From JBBRDU01 sp038230335 (lineage in GTDB: Bacteria > Verrucomicrobiota > Verrucomicrobiia > Chthoniobacterales > UBA10450), in NCBI GenBank assembly GCA_038230335.1, contig JBBRNL010000006.1, positions 62,001 through 126,000 on the forward strand: a DNA stretch of 64,000 nt, in the 5' to 3' direction. Each line of letters starts with the position of its first letter. Position 1 is the stretch's first letter. A model generated the notes under the pieces. The model searched no databases. It saw only the letters and a program-made list of their open reading frames with translations, and was not told the origin of the DNA. A program made the position numbers and the translations under genes. This document shows, in pieces, positions 25,471 to 34,017 of the stretch.

Positions 25471-27935
25471 GCTTCGTCCGCACCGTTGGCGTGCGCGGCG
25501 GCTTCGGCTATCTCGGATTTGCTCTTGCGGCCGGCACGGTCGCCGTAGACTTCGCCGTCGCCGTAGCCGTGCGAAGCATAATAGTAATAGTAACCGGCTC
25601 CGCGGCGGCGAGGCAATCGATTAAGCACCAGGCCGGCGGGGCGCACATTGGTGGCCGACAGGAGAGTGAGGGCGCGATTGATGGCGTTGCGCGGCGTTTT
25701 GGCCGCGCGGACCACGATGCAGGTGGTCTGCACGTGCGGGACCATGAGAAGAGTATCGCTCACGGCCAGGATGGGAGCGCTGTCGATGACGACGCGATCA
25801 AACATGGAGCGAGCCTCCGTAGTCAGGCCGCGGAAGCAATTGTCGCTCAAAAGCTCCGCCGGGTTGGGCGCGCGCTGGCCGCCGGCAAGAATGTAGAGCT
25901 GTCCGGGACGCAGCGGTTTGCCTTCGCGGAACCGGGCGGCCCCGACGGTTTCGGCTTCGACCGTGGCGACAAGGCGCACGGCGCTTTTCAGTTCGACCGC
26001 GCCGACCAGATAATCGACCAAGCCCGGCGCAGCCGTATGTTTATCGTCGAGAATGTCCTTAAAAACCTTGTGAATGCTCGGGCGGCGGAGGTCGCCGTCG
26101 ACGAGAAGGACGCGGTGCCCCTGTTGAGCGAGGGCGAGGGCATAATTCACGCTGGTGAAACTTTTCCCTTCGTTAGGCAGAGCGCTGGTGAAGAGAAAGA
26201 CTTTGCGATCCGCTTCCGGGCCGAGCAAGGAGAGGGCGGCGCGCAGATTGCGAAAACTCTCGGCGATGGGACCGGCGGGGGCCTCGTCGACCAGCCGGTA
26301 TTTAGCGGCATCTCCCTTGCCCTTCTTTTTCTCGGCGCGCGTTTCCGTGCCTTTCGTTTCCGGTATGGCCGCGAGCACGGGCAATCCGAGAGTGGCTTCC
26401 GCCTGGTCGACCGTCTTGACCGAGCGATCGAGCGCGTCGGAGCCAAAGACGAAGGCGAGCCCGGCGGCCAGGCCGCCTAACAATCCAAAGGTAATGGCTT
26501 TGGACGGGATGGGCGAAATGGGCTGGCGCGGGAGGACAGCCTGTTCGGCCACGCTAACGGCGTTGGCCTTGACGTCCTTGGTCAGGTCGATGGCTTTGAT
26601 CTGGCGGAGGACGCTTTCGTACAGCGCGCGATCGGTTTCGGCCTGGCGAGCCAGTTCCTGGTAGCCGATGGCGGCGCGGTTAAGCGCGACCACGGTGCCC
26701 TGCTGTTCCTGGATGGCTGTGGCCAGATTTGCTTCGGTGGCTTTGGCCTGCTCGATGGCATTCTTCAGAATTTCCGGCTGAGAGACGACGGCTCGTTCCA
26801 AAGAGTCTTTGGCCTCTTTCAAGGCGGCGCGGGTGGCCATCATTTTCGGATGCTTGCCCTTGTAGCGCAGCGCGAGCGTGGCCAGGTTCGCCTCGAGGTC
26901 GGTGACGGTGCGGCGCCGCTCGTTAACCAAAGGCGACACGGAAATACTGGGGACGGCGAGGAGTATTTCCACCTTGTTGCCCGCTTCCTCGATCTGCTTC
27001 ATTTCCCCTTCGAGCCGCATACGCTCGGACTTGGCGACGGTCAGTTTGCTGTTTAAATCCTGCAATTTGTCTTCGACGATGCCGCCGCGGGTGCCACCGG
27101 CGCCGGCGCCTGAGCCGGTTTGCGACCCAGTGGAGACGGTCCCGCCGCCGAGCTGGAGGGCGTCGGGCGTCCTGGCCTTGTATTCAGCCACGGCGGATTC
27201 GCTCTTCTGCAGATTGACTTTGAGCCGCTCTTCTTCTTCGATCAGATAGCGCAGACTATCCTGACTGAAGTTCGAGCGGCGTTCGATGGAGTTGCGGATG
27301 TACTCACGTCCCACCGCTTCGGCCAGTCGTTGAGCCATGACCGGATCTTTATTGGTCACAAAAAGATCGATCAGACGGGTGCCTCGCCGGATGTTGGCCT
27401 TGACCATCCCGGAGAGAGCGCCGGCCAATGCCTCTTCCATGGGCGTGAAAGTCATGCCCTGGACGGCGTCGGGCTGAGTGCGCACGGCGGCGGTTTTTGG
27501 CGCGGGCGTGCCGTTTTTCGTGGCTTCGGAGTTAATGGACGATCCAAGAAGAGCGGAGCCGCCGTCGTCGGCCAAACCTTCGGCTCGAATGACCCGGGCG
27601 AGCATCTGCCGATTGGTTAGGTTCTGCTCGATGGTGCGCAAGGCTTCCTGGCTGGCGAGGAACATGGAGCGCATGCGCGTGGGATTATCCTCGGCCGCGG
27701 CAAAAGTGGGCTCGGCGAAATCGACTTCGAGGACGGCGTGGGATTGGAAAGTTTTGGGGGTGCGACTGAGATAACCCAGGGCGATGAAAAGACCGGCGAG
27801 GACGCAGAGGGCGACGATCCAGATGCGCTCGACGAAGCTGTGCCAGAACTGGCGCAGATTGAACCCACGCTGCGATTCGAGCATGACGTCGATTGCGGGA
27901 TTCGCGGAGGGCTGAGCTTGCGGGGCGGAACGCAT
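25467..27935 (-). CDS. Wzc-like polysaccharide co-polymerase and tyrosine autokinase
   Basis: An 822-residue inner-membrane protein. An N-terminal Wzz-type domain starts after IWIVALCVLAGLFIALGYL (first membrane segment); a long periplasmic coiled-coil region carries an extra glycine-rich stretch (GGGTVSTGSQTGSGAGAGG). A second membrane segment, AITFGLLGGLAAGLAFVFG, leads to the cytoplasmic BY-kinase domain: Walker A SALPNEGKS (about 584-592), Walker A' VLLVDGDLRRP and Walker B VVIDSAP. The C-terminus has the tyrosine cluster GYYYYYASHGYGDGEVYGD (about 781-799), the autophosphorylation site in this family. It controls chain length and export with the adjacent Wza homologue. Confidence 0.92.
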   Translation of the reverse strand: MRSAPQAQPSANPAIDVMLESQRGFNLRQFWHSFVERIWIVALCVLAGLFIALGYLSRTPKTFQSHAVLEVDFAEPTFAAAEDNPTRMRSMFLASQEALRTIEQNLTNRQMLARVIRAEGLADDGGSALLGSSINSEATKNGTPAPKTAAVRTQPDAVQGMTFTPMEEALAGALSGMVKANIRRGTRLIDLFVTNKDPVMAQRLAEAVGREYIRNSIERRSNFSQDSLRYLIEEEERLKVNLQKSESAVAEYKARTPDALQLGGGTVSTGSQTGSGAGAGGTRGGIVEDKLQDLNSKLTVAKSERMRLEGEMKQIEEAGNKVEILLAVPSISVSPLVNERRRTVTDLEANLATLALRYKGKHPKMMATRAALKEAKDSLERAVVSQPEILKNAIEQAKATEANLATAIQEQQGTVVALNRAAIGYQELARQAETDRALYESVLRQIKAIDLTKDVKANAVSVAEQAVLPRQPISPIPSKAITFGLLGGLAAGLAFVFGSDALDRSVKTVDQAEATLGLPVLAAIPETKGTETRAEKKKGKGDAAKYRLVDEAPAGPIAESFRNLRAALSLLGPEADRKVFLFTSALPNEGKSFTSVNYALALAQQGHRVLLVDGDLRRPSIHKVFKDILDDKHTAAPGLVDYLVGAVELKSAVRLVATVEAETVGAARFREGKPLRPGQLYILAGGQRAPNPAELLSDNCFRGLTTEARSMFDRVVIDSAPILAVSDTLLMVPHVQTTCIVVRAAKTPRNAINRALTLLSATNVRPAGLVLNRLPRRRGAGYYYYYASHGYGDGEVYGDRAGRKSKSEIAEAAAHANGADEA

Positions 27936-27944
27936 CAGGTCAAA

Positions 27945-27982
27945 AGGGAATCTGCAATTTGAAATCTACAATCAGAAATCAA
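27945..27982. repeat. Low-complexity repeat between the Wza-like and Wzc-like genes
   Basis: AATCTGCAATTTGAAATCTA and CAATCAGAAATCAATTAAAA match the ATCAGAAATC family in a short 47-nt spacer. It would be transcribed within the minus-strand operon. Confidence 0.55.
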
Positions 27983-28636
27983 TTAAAAGATACTTTCGCC
28001 GACGGTGACGGTGTCACCGGGCTGGACGTTGAAGTTGGCGTGACCGCCGCGGGCCTGGCGTTTGGCGTCGACGCGCACGACCTGATTGGCCCGGCGGACG
28101 CTCACTTTTTCGGGCGCGGCGATGCGAGTGTAACCGCCGGCCATGGCGATCGCTTCGAGCAGGTCGATTCCTTCAGGACTGCCATCGGGCATTTCGTAAC
28201 TGCCCGGCCGATTGATTTGGCCGAGCATGGTGAAACGGCGTTTGGCGTATCCGACGAGCATGACGTTGACCTTTGGGTTAACGAGGTAATCGCGGCCGTA
28301 AAGCTCGGTCAAGCGGGAGGCAGCCTGGCTGAGGGTGAGGCCGGCGAGACGGATGGAGCCGAGGAGAGGGACGCTGAGATTGCCTTCGCCATTGAGGCGG
28401 CCACTGGTGCGGAGATCGTCTTCGCCGAAGACCTCGACGGCGACCTGGTCGTTGGCGCTGAGGACGTAGCCTGTAGGAGCGCTGAGGGTAGCGACGGCAG
28501 GCGCAGGGTTGGACGAAGAGCTGGAAGACGAGACGGCCACGCGCGACGAGGGCGCTTCCGGGGCAGGAGCGGGGGACTGGGCGGCCAGCACGCACGGAAC
28601 CAACGCTATGGCGATCAGGAATGCTCTCGCGATCAT
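27983..28636 (-). CDS. Wza-like polysaccharide export protein
   Basis: ATG at 28636 is preferred to a GTG at 28651 because it gives a compact signal peptide (MIARAFLIAIALVPCVLAAQ). The mature protein has a poly-export domain, GYVLSANDQVAVEVFGEDDL, then GNLSVPLLGSIRLAGLTLSQ and NVMLVGYAKRRFTMLGQINR, and an SLBB domain with GSYEMPDGSPEGIDLLEAIAMAGG. It ends FNVQPGDTVTVGESIF. Family members form the outer-membrane/periplasmic export channel. At about 218 residues it is shorter than E. coli Wza, with no C-terminal amphipathic helix evident, so the outer-membrane pore may be the neighbouring barrel. Confidence 0.88.
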   Translation of the reverse strand: MIARAFLIAIALVPCVLAAQSPAPAPEAPSSRVAVSSSSSSSNPAPAVATLSAPTGYVLSANDQVAVEVFGEDDLRTSGRLNGEGNLSVPLLGSIRLAGLTLSQAASRLTELYGRDYLVNPKVNVMLVGYAKRRFTMLGQINRPGSYEMPDGSPEGIDLLEAIAMAGGYTRIAAPEKVSVRRANQVVRVDAKRQARGGHANFNVQPGDTVTVGESIF

Positions 28637-28668
28637 AAGATCAAAATACACGACAAACGGTCTGCCCG

Positions 28669-30018
28669 CTAGAAAGTGAGTTTGGTGCGAATACCGACCT
28701 GGTTATCCTTGAAACTGAAGAAGGGCAAAGAACTCGAGTCCTGGCGGTGAACATTGTAAACGCCGAAGCTCCAGTAGCGGGTGATATTGAAGTCAACGCT
28801 GGGATCCACGTAGAAGAAATCGTCGTTTCGAGTGGCGCTGACTCCGCTGACGGTGCTGAAGTAACTGGAATTGGTGTAGCCAGCGGCGACACCAAAGAAA
28901 AAGCGCTGCAAAAAGCGCTGGGTGAGCGCGAGATTGATCGTGCTTTCGGAGAAGTCCTGTCCGGATAGGCTGGCCGAATTCATGGTGCGGCGGCTACCGG
29001 TCAGGCTCAGGGAGGTGCCATCGAATGGCTGATAGCTCGCGCTGAGCTCGTAGACCGGCGTCACATTGTTGCCGGAACCACTGTCGAACTGGCGGACCTC
29101 AACGCCGCCGGAAGCACTCACATTAATCTTGGCGGTGGCGCGATAACTCAAGCGAACGTTGCCCTGTTCGAACGTCTGGTTGTTACTCACCTGTCCGGGA
29201 TTATCGGTCGTGTTGTAACCGCCGGTGCTGCCGATGCCGAGGACGAGTTTCTCGCTGTAATTGTAGTTAACGTAAAGGTTCCCGGTGTAATTCTGGGAAC
29301 TGATGAGGGAATGATACTGATCGGCGGCAAATCCGGCTCCACCGCTGAGGAAAAGTTTCCCGGTCAGGTCGTAGGAGCCGGAAAGGTCAGTGTTATAGAT
29401 CTGATGGCGGGTGCGGCCACTGACGTCAGTGTTGGCCTGATGACCGGTGGGATCGTTGAGACTGTTTAAATCGGTTCCGTCGAGCAACTGGACGTCCTGC
29501 GAGAGGGAAAGAGAGAGGTGGCCAAAGCGATGCCCGGCTTGCAGACGGATGAGCTGCTGCACAGCGTCGTTCTGCGAGTTATCCAGGAAAAGAAAAAGAC
29601 TGGGGCGATAGACGAGGCTGAGGCTATTCACGCCCTCCGCATCGGCGCCGCCGAGGCTGAGAAAGATGGCCGGCTCGATGGTGACGTAATAGTCGGAGAC
29701 GTGGTTGAGGGAGCTGTTGTAAATGTTGTCGTCGTATACGCCGCGCACCGTGGCCGAGAGATTGTATTGGAATCGGCGTGGCGTATCGGCGACGGCGTGG
29801 CCGTTCAGTTCGACATGAGGGTCGGTGGGAGTCTCGGAAGAATGGAAGTCGACTGCGGAGGAGGGGGCCGGTTCCGAGCGCAACGCTTCCGCTTGATCCG
29901 CGGTGATGACCGGCAAAGGCGGCTCGGAAAAGGGCGGCGGCTCGACTGCCACCTGGGCAAAAAGGGAAGAGCAAGTGAAAAGCGTGCCGACCACGGCCAG
30001 GGCGATGGCATGAGGCAT
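28669..30018 (-). CDS. Outer-membrane beta-barrel protein of the export operon
   Basis: ATG at 30018 gives the signal peptide MPHAIALAVVGTLFTCSSLFAQ; a TTG at 30051 is less likely. After a proline-rich segment the sequence alternates polar and hydrophobic residues in repeated strands (GRTRHQIYNTDLSGSYDL, KLFLSGGAGFAADQYHSL, KINVSASGGVEVRQFDSG) and ends in an aromatic strand, GIRTKLTF. This fits putative exopolysaccharide outer-membrane barrels (EpsL/BBP2-like). It is the first gene of the minus-strand operon and probably offers the exit pore with the Wza-like protein. Confidence 0.75.
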   Translation of the reverse strand: MPHAIALAVVGTLFTCSSLFAQVAVEPPPFSEPPLPVITADQAEALRSEPAPSSAVDFHSSETPTDPHVELNGHAVADTPRRFQYNLSATVRGVYDDNIYNSSLNHVSDYYVTIEPAIFLSLGGADAEGVNSLSLVYRPSLFLFLDNSQNDAVQQLIRLQAGHRFGHLSLSLSQDVQLLDGTDLNSLNDPTGHQANTDVSGRTRHQIYNTDLSGSYDLTGKLFLSGGAGFAADQYHSLISSQNYTGNLYVNYNYSEKLVLGIGSTGGYNTTDNPGQVSNNQTFEQGNVRLSYRATAKINVSASGGVEVRQFDSGSGNNVTPVYELSASYQPFDGTSLSLTGSRRTMNSASLSGQDFSESTINLALTQRFLQRFFFGVAAGYTNSSYFSTVSGVSATRNDDFFYVDPSVDFNITRYWSFGVYNVHRQDSSSLPFFSFKDNQVGIRTKLTF

Positions 30019-30376
30019 AGAAACAAATCGAGTTCGGTAGGGCGAATTCAAGGGGCGGAGGGTGGGGCGGAGCAGGTCCGCATTAACCTAGTCCGGACGA
30101 TAAGTAAACCCGCGGTCTACGGAAAACTGTCTGGAAATTATATTGATTGAGCACAAGCGAAGGAATTCTAAGCGAAAGGCGTACCGCGCCGCGTTGCGGC
30201 GCGGGCAGATAACAGATGGGGCTCATGCTCCTGCCACGATCATGATCGGTTTGTGAGTGGGCTCCAAACTGCGGGCCTTACGATTACGAGCAGGAGCAGG
30301 AACAGGATTGCGCGAGCTTTATTGTTTGATCTTTGGATACTGTGCGAGTGGCGTGGATGAGTTGCTCCCAATACTG
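30019..30376. promoter_or_regulatory. Divergent intergenic region with hairpin and palindrome
   Basis: This gap must hold promoters for the minus-strand export operon and the plus-strand ligase gene. It contains a GC hairpin, CCGCGCCGC-GTT-GCGGCGCGG around 30184-30204, a perfect 12-mer CGATCATGATCG at 30237-30248, and an ACGAGCAGGAGCAGGAACAG unit near 30286. No convincing sigma-70 boxes are visible. Confidence 0.35.
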
Positions 30377-31801
30377 ATGACTTTGATTCGACGCGCAGCT
30401 TTGTGGGTTTTGTTCGCCGCCTTGTTCTTCGCTCCTTGGGCGTATGGCGGGGTGACGGCATGGGCGGTGACCGTTCTTGACTGGTTGTTGGAAGGAACAC
30501 TGGCGCTGTGGGTCATTGGGCTTCTGTGGGAGCGGCGAAGGCCGAGATTTTCGCACACGCTCGTTATCCTAGTGCTGGCTTTGCTCGCTCTGGGCGGCTG
30601 GATGGTGCTGAACGCCGGCGCCATACTCGATTCTGATTTCAGTGTTTTCGTGGCCCTGCCGAAGCTCGTGCCGGCCGCGCCCGGCACGTTGGACTACGCG
30701 GTCAGCGCCGACTGGATGATCCGGGCCGGGCTGTTGCTCGGGATCGTTCTCTTCGTTTTTGATCTCTCGCAGGATAACACCGCGTTTCTGCATCTCTGCT
30801 ACGCGATCGGTTTTGTCGCGGGTTCCATCGCCCTGCTGGGTTTACTCCAGAAAGCGACTGGCGCGCCGATGATTTTCTGGCAAGCCTCCTCCGAAGGGCC
30901 GGTGAAAACTTTCTTCGCGACTTTTTACTATCACGCGAATGCCGGAGCTTTTTTGAATCTGGTGTTGCCCTTTACGGCTGGTCTGGCTCTGCGTGCTTTC
31001 ACGGCGCCCTCCCGGCCTAACGTCCGCGCGATGTGGATGGCCGTTTTCATCCTGACGATGGCGGCGGTGGCGGCAAACACATCGCGCATGGCGCAATTGA
31101 CCGGCGTGCTGATTCTGATAGCGCTTTCCTGGCGGCTGGGACCGCCTCTACTGCGCCGATTATCCGCGACCGAGCGGCGGCGGGCGCTTAGCGGAGCGGC
31201 GGCGGTGCTCTTTATCATGTACGCCTTAGCCGCGGCGAGCCGTTTGGATGAGCCTCTCGCGCGGTGGCATAAACTCTCGGACACACTCTCTAACGACGGC
31301 CGATGGCTTGTCGCGCGCGTTGCCATCGGCATCCTGCCCGACGCGGGGGCTCTCGGTTTCGGTCCCGGCACGTTCCAGGTTTTCTTTCCGATTTACAACA
31401 ATCTGCCGGCCAATCGCGTTTCTGGGGGCTGGCGATTTTTGCACGATGATTATCTTCAAACTGTGCTGGAGTGGGGTTGGTTAGGCGCGCTTCTGTGGGC
31501 CGTCCTGTTTTTCGGAGGCGTCGCAGTCGCGATCCACAATTTGAGAAAACCGCCGGCGCGCAGATGGAGTCCCCGGCAGCGCTTAATATTGCCACTGGCT
31601 GTCATTGCACTTTGCGGTGTGGCGGTTCATGCAGCCGTAGATTTCCCTCTTCAAATCGCTTCGATCCAATTATATGCGGCGACATTCCTGGGCATTTGCT
31701 GGGGGAGTATCGGGTGGAGCACGGAACAAGCAGTCGTTGATCGACCGCTCGAGAAAACGATCACCGCACGTGAAAGGCTTCCGGAGGATCAATCTCCTTA
31801 A
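30377..31801 (+). CDS. O-antigen ligase/polymerase-like membrane protein (Wzy_C)
   Basis: ATG at 30377 is chosen because the protein then starts just before the first membrane segment (LIRRAALWVLFAALFFAPWAY); a GTG at 30257 would add an unlikely hydrophilic leader. About ten to twelve hydrophobic segments are visible. The Wzy_C region holds the typical periplasmic loop, ALGFGPGTFQVFFPIYNN followed by WRFLHDDYLQTVLEWGWLG, where the H-D-D-x-L-Q pattern is the family mark. It may polymerise or ligate the polysaccharide. Its last 41 bases overlap the convergent FecR-like gene. Confidence 0.82.
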   Translation: MTLIRRAALWVLFAALFFAPWAYGGVTAWAVTVLDWLLEGTLALWVIGLLWERRRPRFSHTLVILVLALLALGGWMVLNAGAILDSDFSVFVALPKLVPAAPGTLDYAVSADWMIRAGLLLGIVLFVFDLSQDNTAFLHLCYAIGFVAGSIALLGLLQKATGAPMIFWQASSEGPVKTFFATFYYHANAGAFLNLVLPFTAGLALRAFTAPSRPNVRAMWMAVFILTMAAVAANTSRMAQLTGVLILIALSWRLGPPLLRRLSATERRRALSGAAAVLFIMYALAAASRLDEPLARWHKLSDTLSNDGRWLVARVAIGILPDAGALGFGPGTFQVFFPIYNNLPANRVSGGWRFLHDDYLQTVLEWGWLGALLWAVLFFGGVAVAIHNLRKPPARRWSPRQRLILPLAVIALCGVAVHAAVDFPLQIASIQLYAATFLGICWGSIGWSTEQAVVDRPLEKTITARERLPEDQSP

Positions 31802-32465
31802 GCTCTCGTTCAGTTTTGATCACATCCTCGGACTTCGCTTGAAGACGAGCGTCAGCCTGCATGATCCCGGATTTCGTTGGCTGGGCCGTCCAGTCTTGAA
31901 ATGAACCTTGCTCCAAAAACGATGAACGACCATTCGCATCGCGCGCCTGAATCTTCCCACGGACGCAGAGGACGCGGGACCGGACATTGTCCGCTTCGAT
32001 ATAAACCAAACTATCCGAATCAGATTTCAGGGTGACGCGATTCGTTTCGACGGTGACTTCGCCGGTTGCGTCGTCTGGCAGGCCCAGCGAAAGCGTGGCC
32101 TGCCCTTGGGTCAAACGGATATGGGCGGTGCGCTGGCGCATGCCTCCGACAGTTTCATTCCCGTCTTTTACCAGGGTCAACTGGTCGATCATCAAAGTGG
32201 AATCACCGGAAACGCGCAACAGAACTCCGGGCAGGAGGGCGATATCCAGTCCTGCGGCGTGGGAAAGGCGGATGGATTCGCCGGCGCCAAGGAGGGCGCC
32301 AGGACTGATGGTCCGGAGCGCGTCTGTTCCTCGAGACGCATGAAACACTTCGCCGCGGAGCGCGAGGACAATGGCCAAAACCTGATGACTTCTTCCCTCT
32401 GAGCAGCCAAAGAGAAAAATCGCCGAGCAAAGGGCGGCGAGCGATAGAAAAGCGGCTCGCCTCAT
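31761..32465 (-). CDS. FecR-domain-like lipoprotein
   Basis: ATG at 32465 gives the lipoprotein signal MRRAAFLSLAALCSAIFLFGC (lipobox LFGC). The body resembles the FecR/PegA beta-domain: LALRGEVFHASRGTDALRTI, GALLGAGESIRLSHAAGLDI then ALLPG, and a repeated beta pattern up to CVRGKIQARD. Outside iron transport, such domains occur in secreted envelope proteins. It faces the ligase gene with a 41-bp 3' overlap; a small CxxCH protein is encoded upstream on the same strand. Function is unknown. Confidence 0.6.
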   Translation of the reverse strand: MRRAAFLSLAALCSAIFLFGCSEGRSHQVLAIVLALRGEVFHASRGTDALRTISPGALLGAGESIRLSHAAGLDIALLPGVLLRVSGDSTLMIDQLTLVKDGNETVGGMRQRTAHIRLTQGQATLSLGLPDDATGEVTVETNRVTLKSDSDSLVYIEADNVRSRVLCVRGKIQARDANGRSSFLEQGSFQDWTAQPTKSGIMQADARLQAKSEDVIKTERELKEIDPPEAFHVR

Positions 32466-32553
32466 CCGCAATCAAGTCCGGGAAGTTAAGTCAGCCTAAC
32501 GAAGCATCCCCGGACCGGCTGTTACGGCCTTCGTCCAAAGAGAGCGGAGGGTG

Positions 32554-32817
32554 CTAAGGTTTGGGCGGCTTCTCGCCGGAGACATTCTGACAGGGGCCGG
32601 CGTAATCGCCCGGGTGGTTTTGCAGATACTTGTCCACCTGGTTACACGGGATATTGATAGTGTGAGGATTATGGGTGTTATGACACACCGGGCACTTGTC
32701 TTTCTTTGCTGGGAGCGGGTCGTCTTCCGCCGCAAAAGAGGTAGCGATCAAGATCGCGGCTGAAGCCAGGAAAGCGACGCCGGCGAGTTTTCGTTGATGG
32801 GAAAGGAGGGTTTTCAC
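32554..32817 (-). CDS. Small secreted protein with one CxxCH motif
   Basis: A GTG start at 32817 gives a signal peptide (LAGVAFLASAAILIATSFAAE); an ATG at 32880 would add an unlikely 21-residue leader. The mature part is about 60 residues: KKDKCPVCHNTHNPHTINIP, then CNQVDKYLQNHPGDYAGPC and a proline-rich tail. CPVCH is a possible haem c site, and CHNTHNPH is histidine-rich, so metal binding is the alternative. Four cysteines in all. It precedes the FecR-like gene on the same strand, 88 nt apart. I do not recognise the family. Confidence 0.6.
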   Translation of the reverse strand: MKTLLSHQRKLAGVAFLASAAILIATSFAAEDDPLPAKKDKCPVCHNTHNPHTINIPCNQVDKYLQNHPGDYAGPCQNVSGEKPPKP

Positions 32818-33018
32818 AGAGTTAGATAGAATAGGGGTAGGTCGACCGGGGCAGTGTATTAGTTTCGCCCGGTGAGGCAAGCCAAATCCCCATGCCGCGC
32901 CCGAGCGGTCCTTTTCACTGGGACTGCGGATCTTGAAGGACCGTGCATAGGATTTTTCACCCGTTTTGTGGTAAATCTGTGGTGAACCCGAAGCAACGGT
33001 GTTTAAATACTTGGCGTG

Positions 33019-33993
33019 ATGCGTTCGTTCAGCTCTTTATCGCCGATCATGCACCTAAAAAGGGTGAGAGGGCCCAAGTCTACGGTTTTTCGGTTGCTTG
33101 GAAGCGCCCTCGTGTTCGGCGTCGTGGGCATTTTTTGTGAGGTTGGGCTTGCCATTGGTCCAGATAATTATGGCTATTCCGCGACAACGATTCCTTTCAA
33201 ATTCGAAGACATTACGTCGGTGGGCTTCAATCCCACCGCAATATTGGACACGACCAATGATGGTGCCGTCACCATCCCCATCGGATTCCCTTTCACCTTT
33301 TATGGGACGACCTACACGTCGTTGTCCGTCAGCACGAACGGATTGATTACATTCGGGAACAGTGATGTCAGTGCTGTGCCCGTGAACTTAACCACGACGG
33401 CGCCGACCAGTAATCTTCCGAGCATTGCGGTATTCTGGCACGATTGGACGTTTCAATATTTCGGCTCAGACGAAGCGTATTATCAAACGTTGGGTACGCC
33501 CGGGAGTCGTCGGCTCATCGTGCAATGGAACTTCGCCCTATCGAATACCGGCCCTGGCTTGGACACCGTCACATTCGAGGCAAAGCTTTTCGAAGGCAGT
33601 AACAACATCGAGTTCCACTACGACGACGCCACGATCGACGACGATGCCAACGTCAGTAACGGCAAAAATGCGACCGTCGGAATCCGCGATACGTCAGGGC
33701 AGGTAGGGAAGCGCAATTTGCAATGGTCGTTCAACCAGTCCGTCATCGCGGATGGTGCGGCGATTCAATTCGTGGCGCCGGTGTTCAAAATATCTTCCAT
33801 TCAGCGCTTGGGAAACGGACATATCCTTTTGCAATGCGTGGGGGAACCCAATGTGGCAAACACAGTGCAGGCGTCCACCAGTCTGACCGGGTTCCTGTCC
33901 ATCGCATCGGTGGTGGCGGATTCGTTAGGAAAATTTCCTTATGAGGATATGAGCCCCGGAACCAGGCGCTTTTATCGTCTCGCTCTTCCCTGA
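33019..33993 (+). CDS. Secreted nidogen-like protein with C-terminal verrucomicrobial-type module
   Basis: A hydrophobic segment (FRLLGSALVFGVVGIFCEVG) serves as signal peptide; starts at 33019 or 33049 are both possible. The middle resembles nidogen-like extracellular domains: IPIGFPFTFYGTTYTSLSVS, TNGLITFG, LPSIAVFWHDWTF and NNIEFHYDDATIDDD. The last ~65 residues (ISSIQRLGNGHILLQCVGEP through TRRFYRLALP) form a separate module, seen at the ends of many secreted proteins in this kind of bacterium, that closes on the RFYRL motif. Probably a surface or matrix protein; no enzymatic residues are apparent. Confidence 0.6.
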   Translation: MRSFSSLSPIMHLKRVRGPKSTVFRLLGSALVFGVVGIFCEVGLAIGPDNYGYSATTIPFKFEDITSVGFNPTAILDTTNDGAVTIPIGFPFTFYGTTYTSLSVSTNGLITFGNSDVSAVPVNLTTTAPTSNLPSIAVFWHDWTFQYFGSDEAYYQTLGTPGSRRLIVQWNFALSNTGPGLDTVTFEAKLFEGSNNIEFHYDDATIDDDANVSNGKNATVGIRDTSGQVGKRNLQWSFNQSVIADGAAIQFVAPVFKISSIQRLGNGHILLQCVGEPNVANTVQASTSLTGFLSIASVVADSLGKFPYEDMSPGTRRFYRLALP

Positions 33994-34017
33994 CGCGCGG
34001 CGAAATTCCGCTGCGTA

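Noticed and set aside
25491..26480. Long plus-strand open frame opposite the Wzc-like gene
   Set aside because: It is antisense to a well-supported kinase gene and its peptide has no recognisable domain; high GC favours such shadow frames.
30237..30248. CGATCATGATCG palindrome as an operator shared with the metH leader
   Set aside because: The same 12-mer also occurs inside the metH coding region near 41911-41925, so it may be chance; noted only as part of the spacer.
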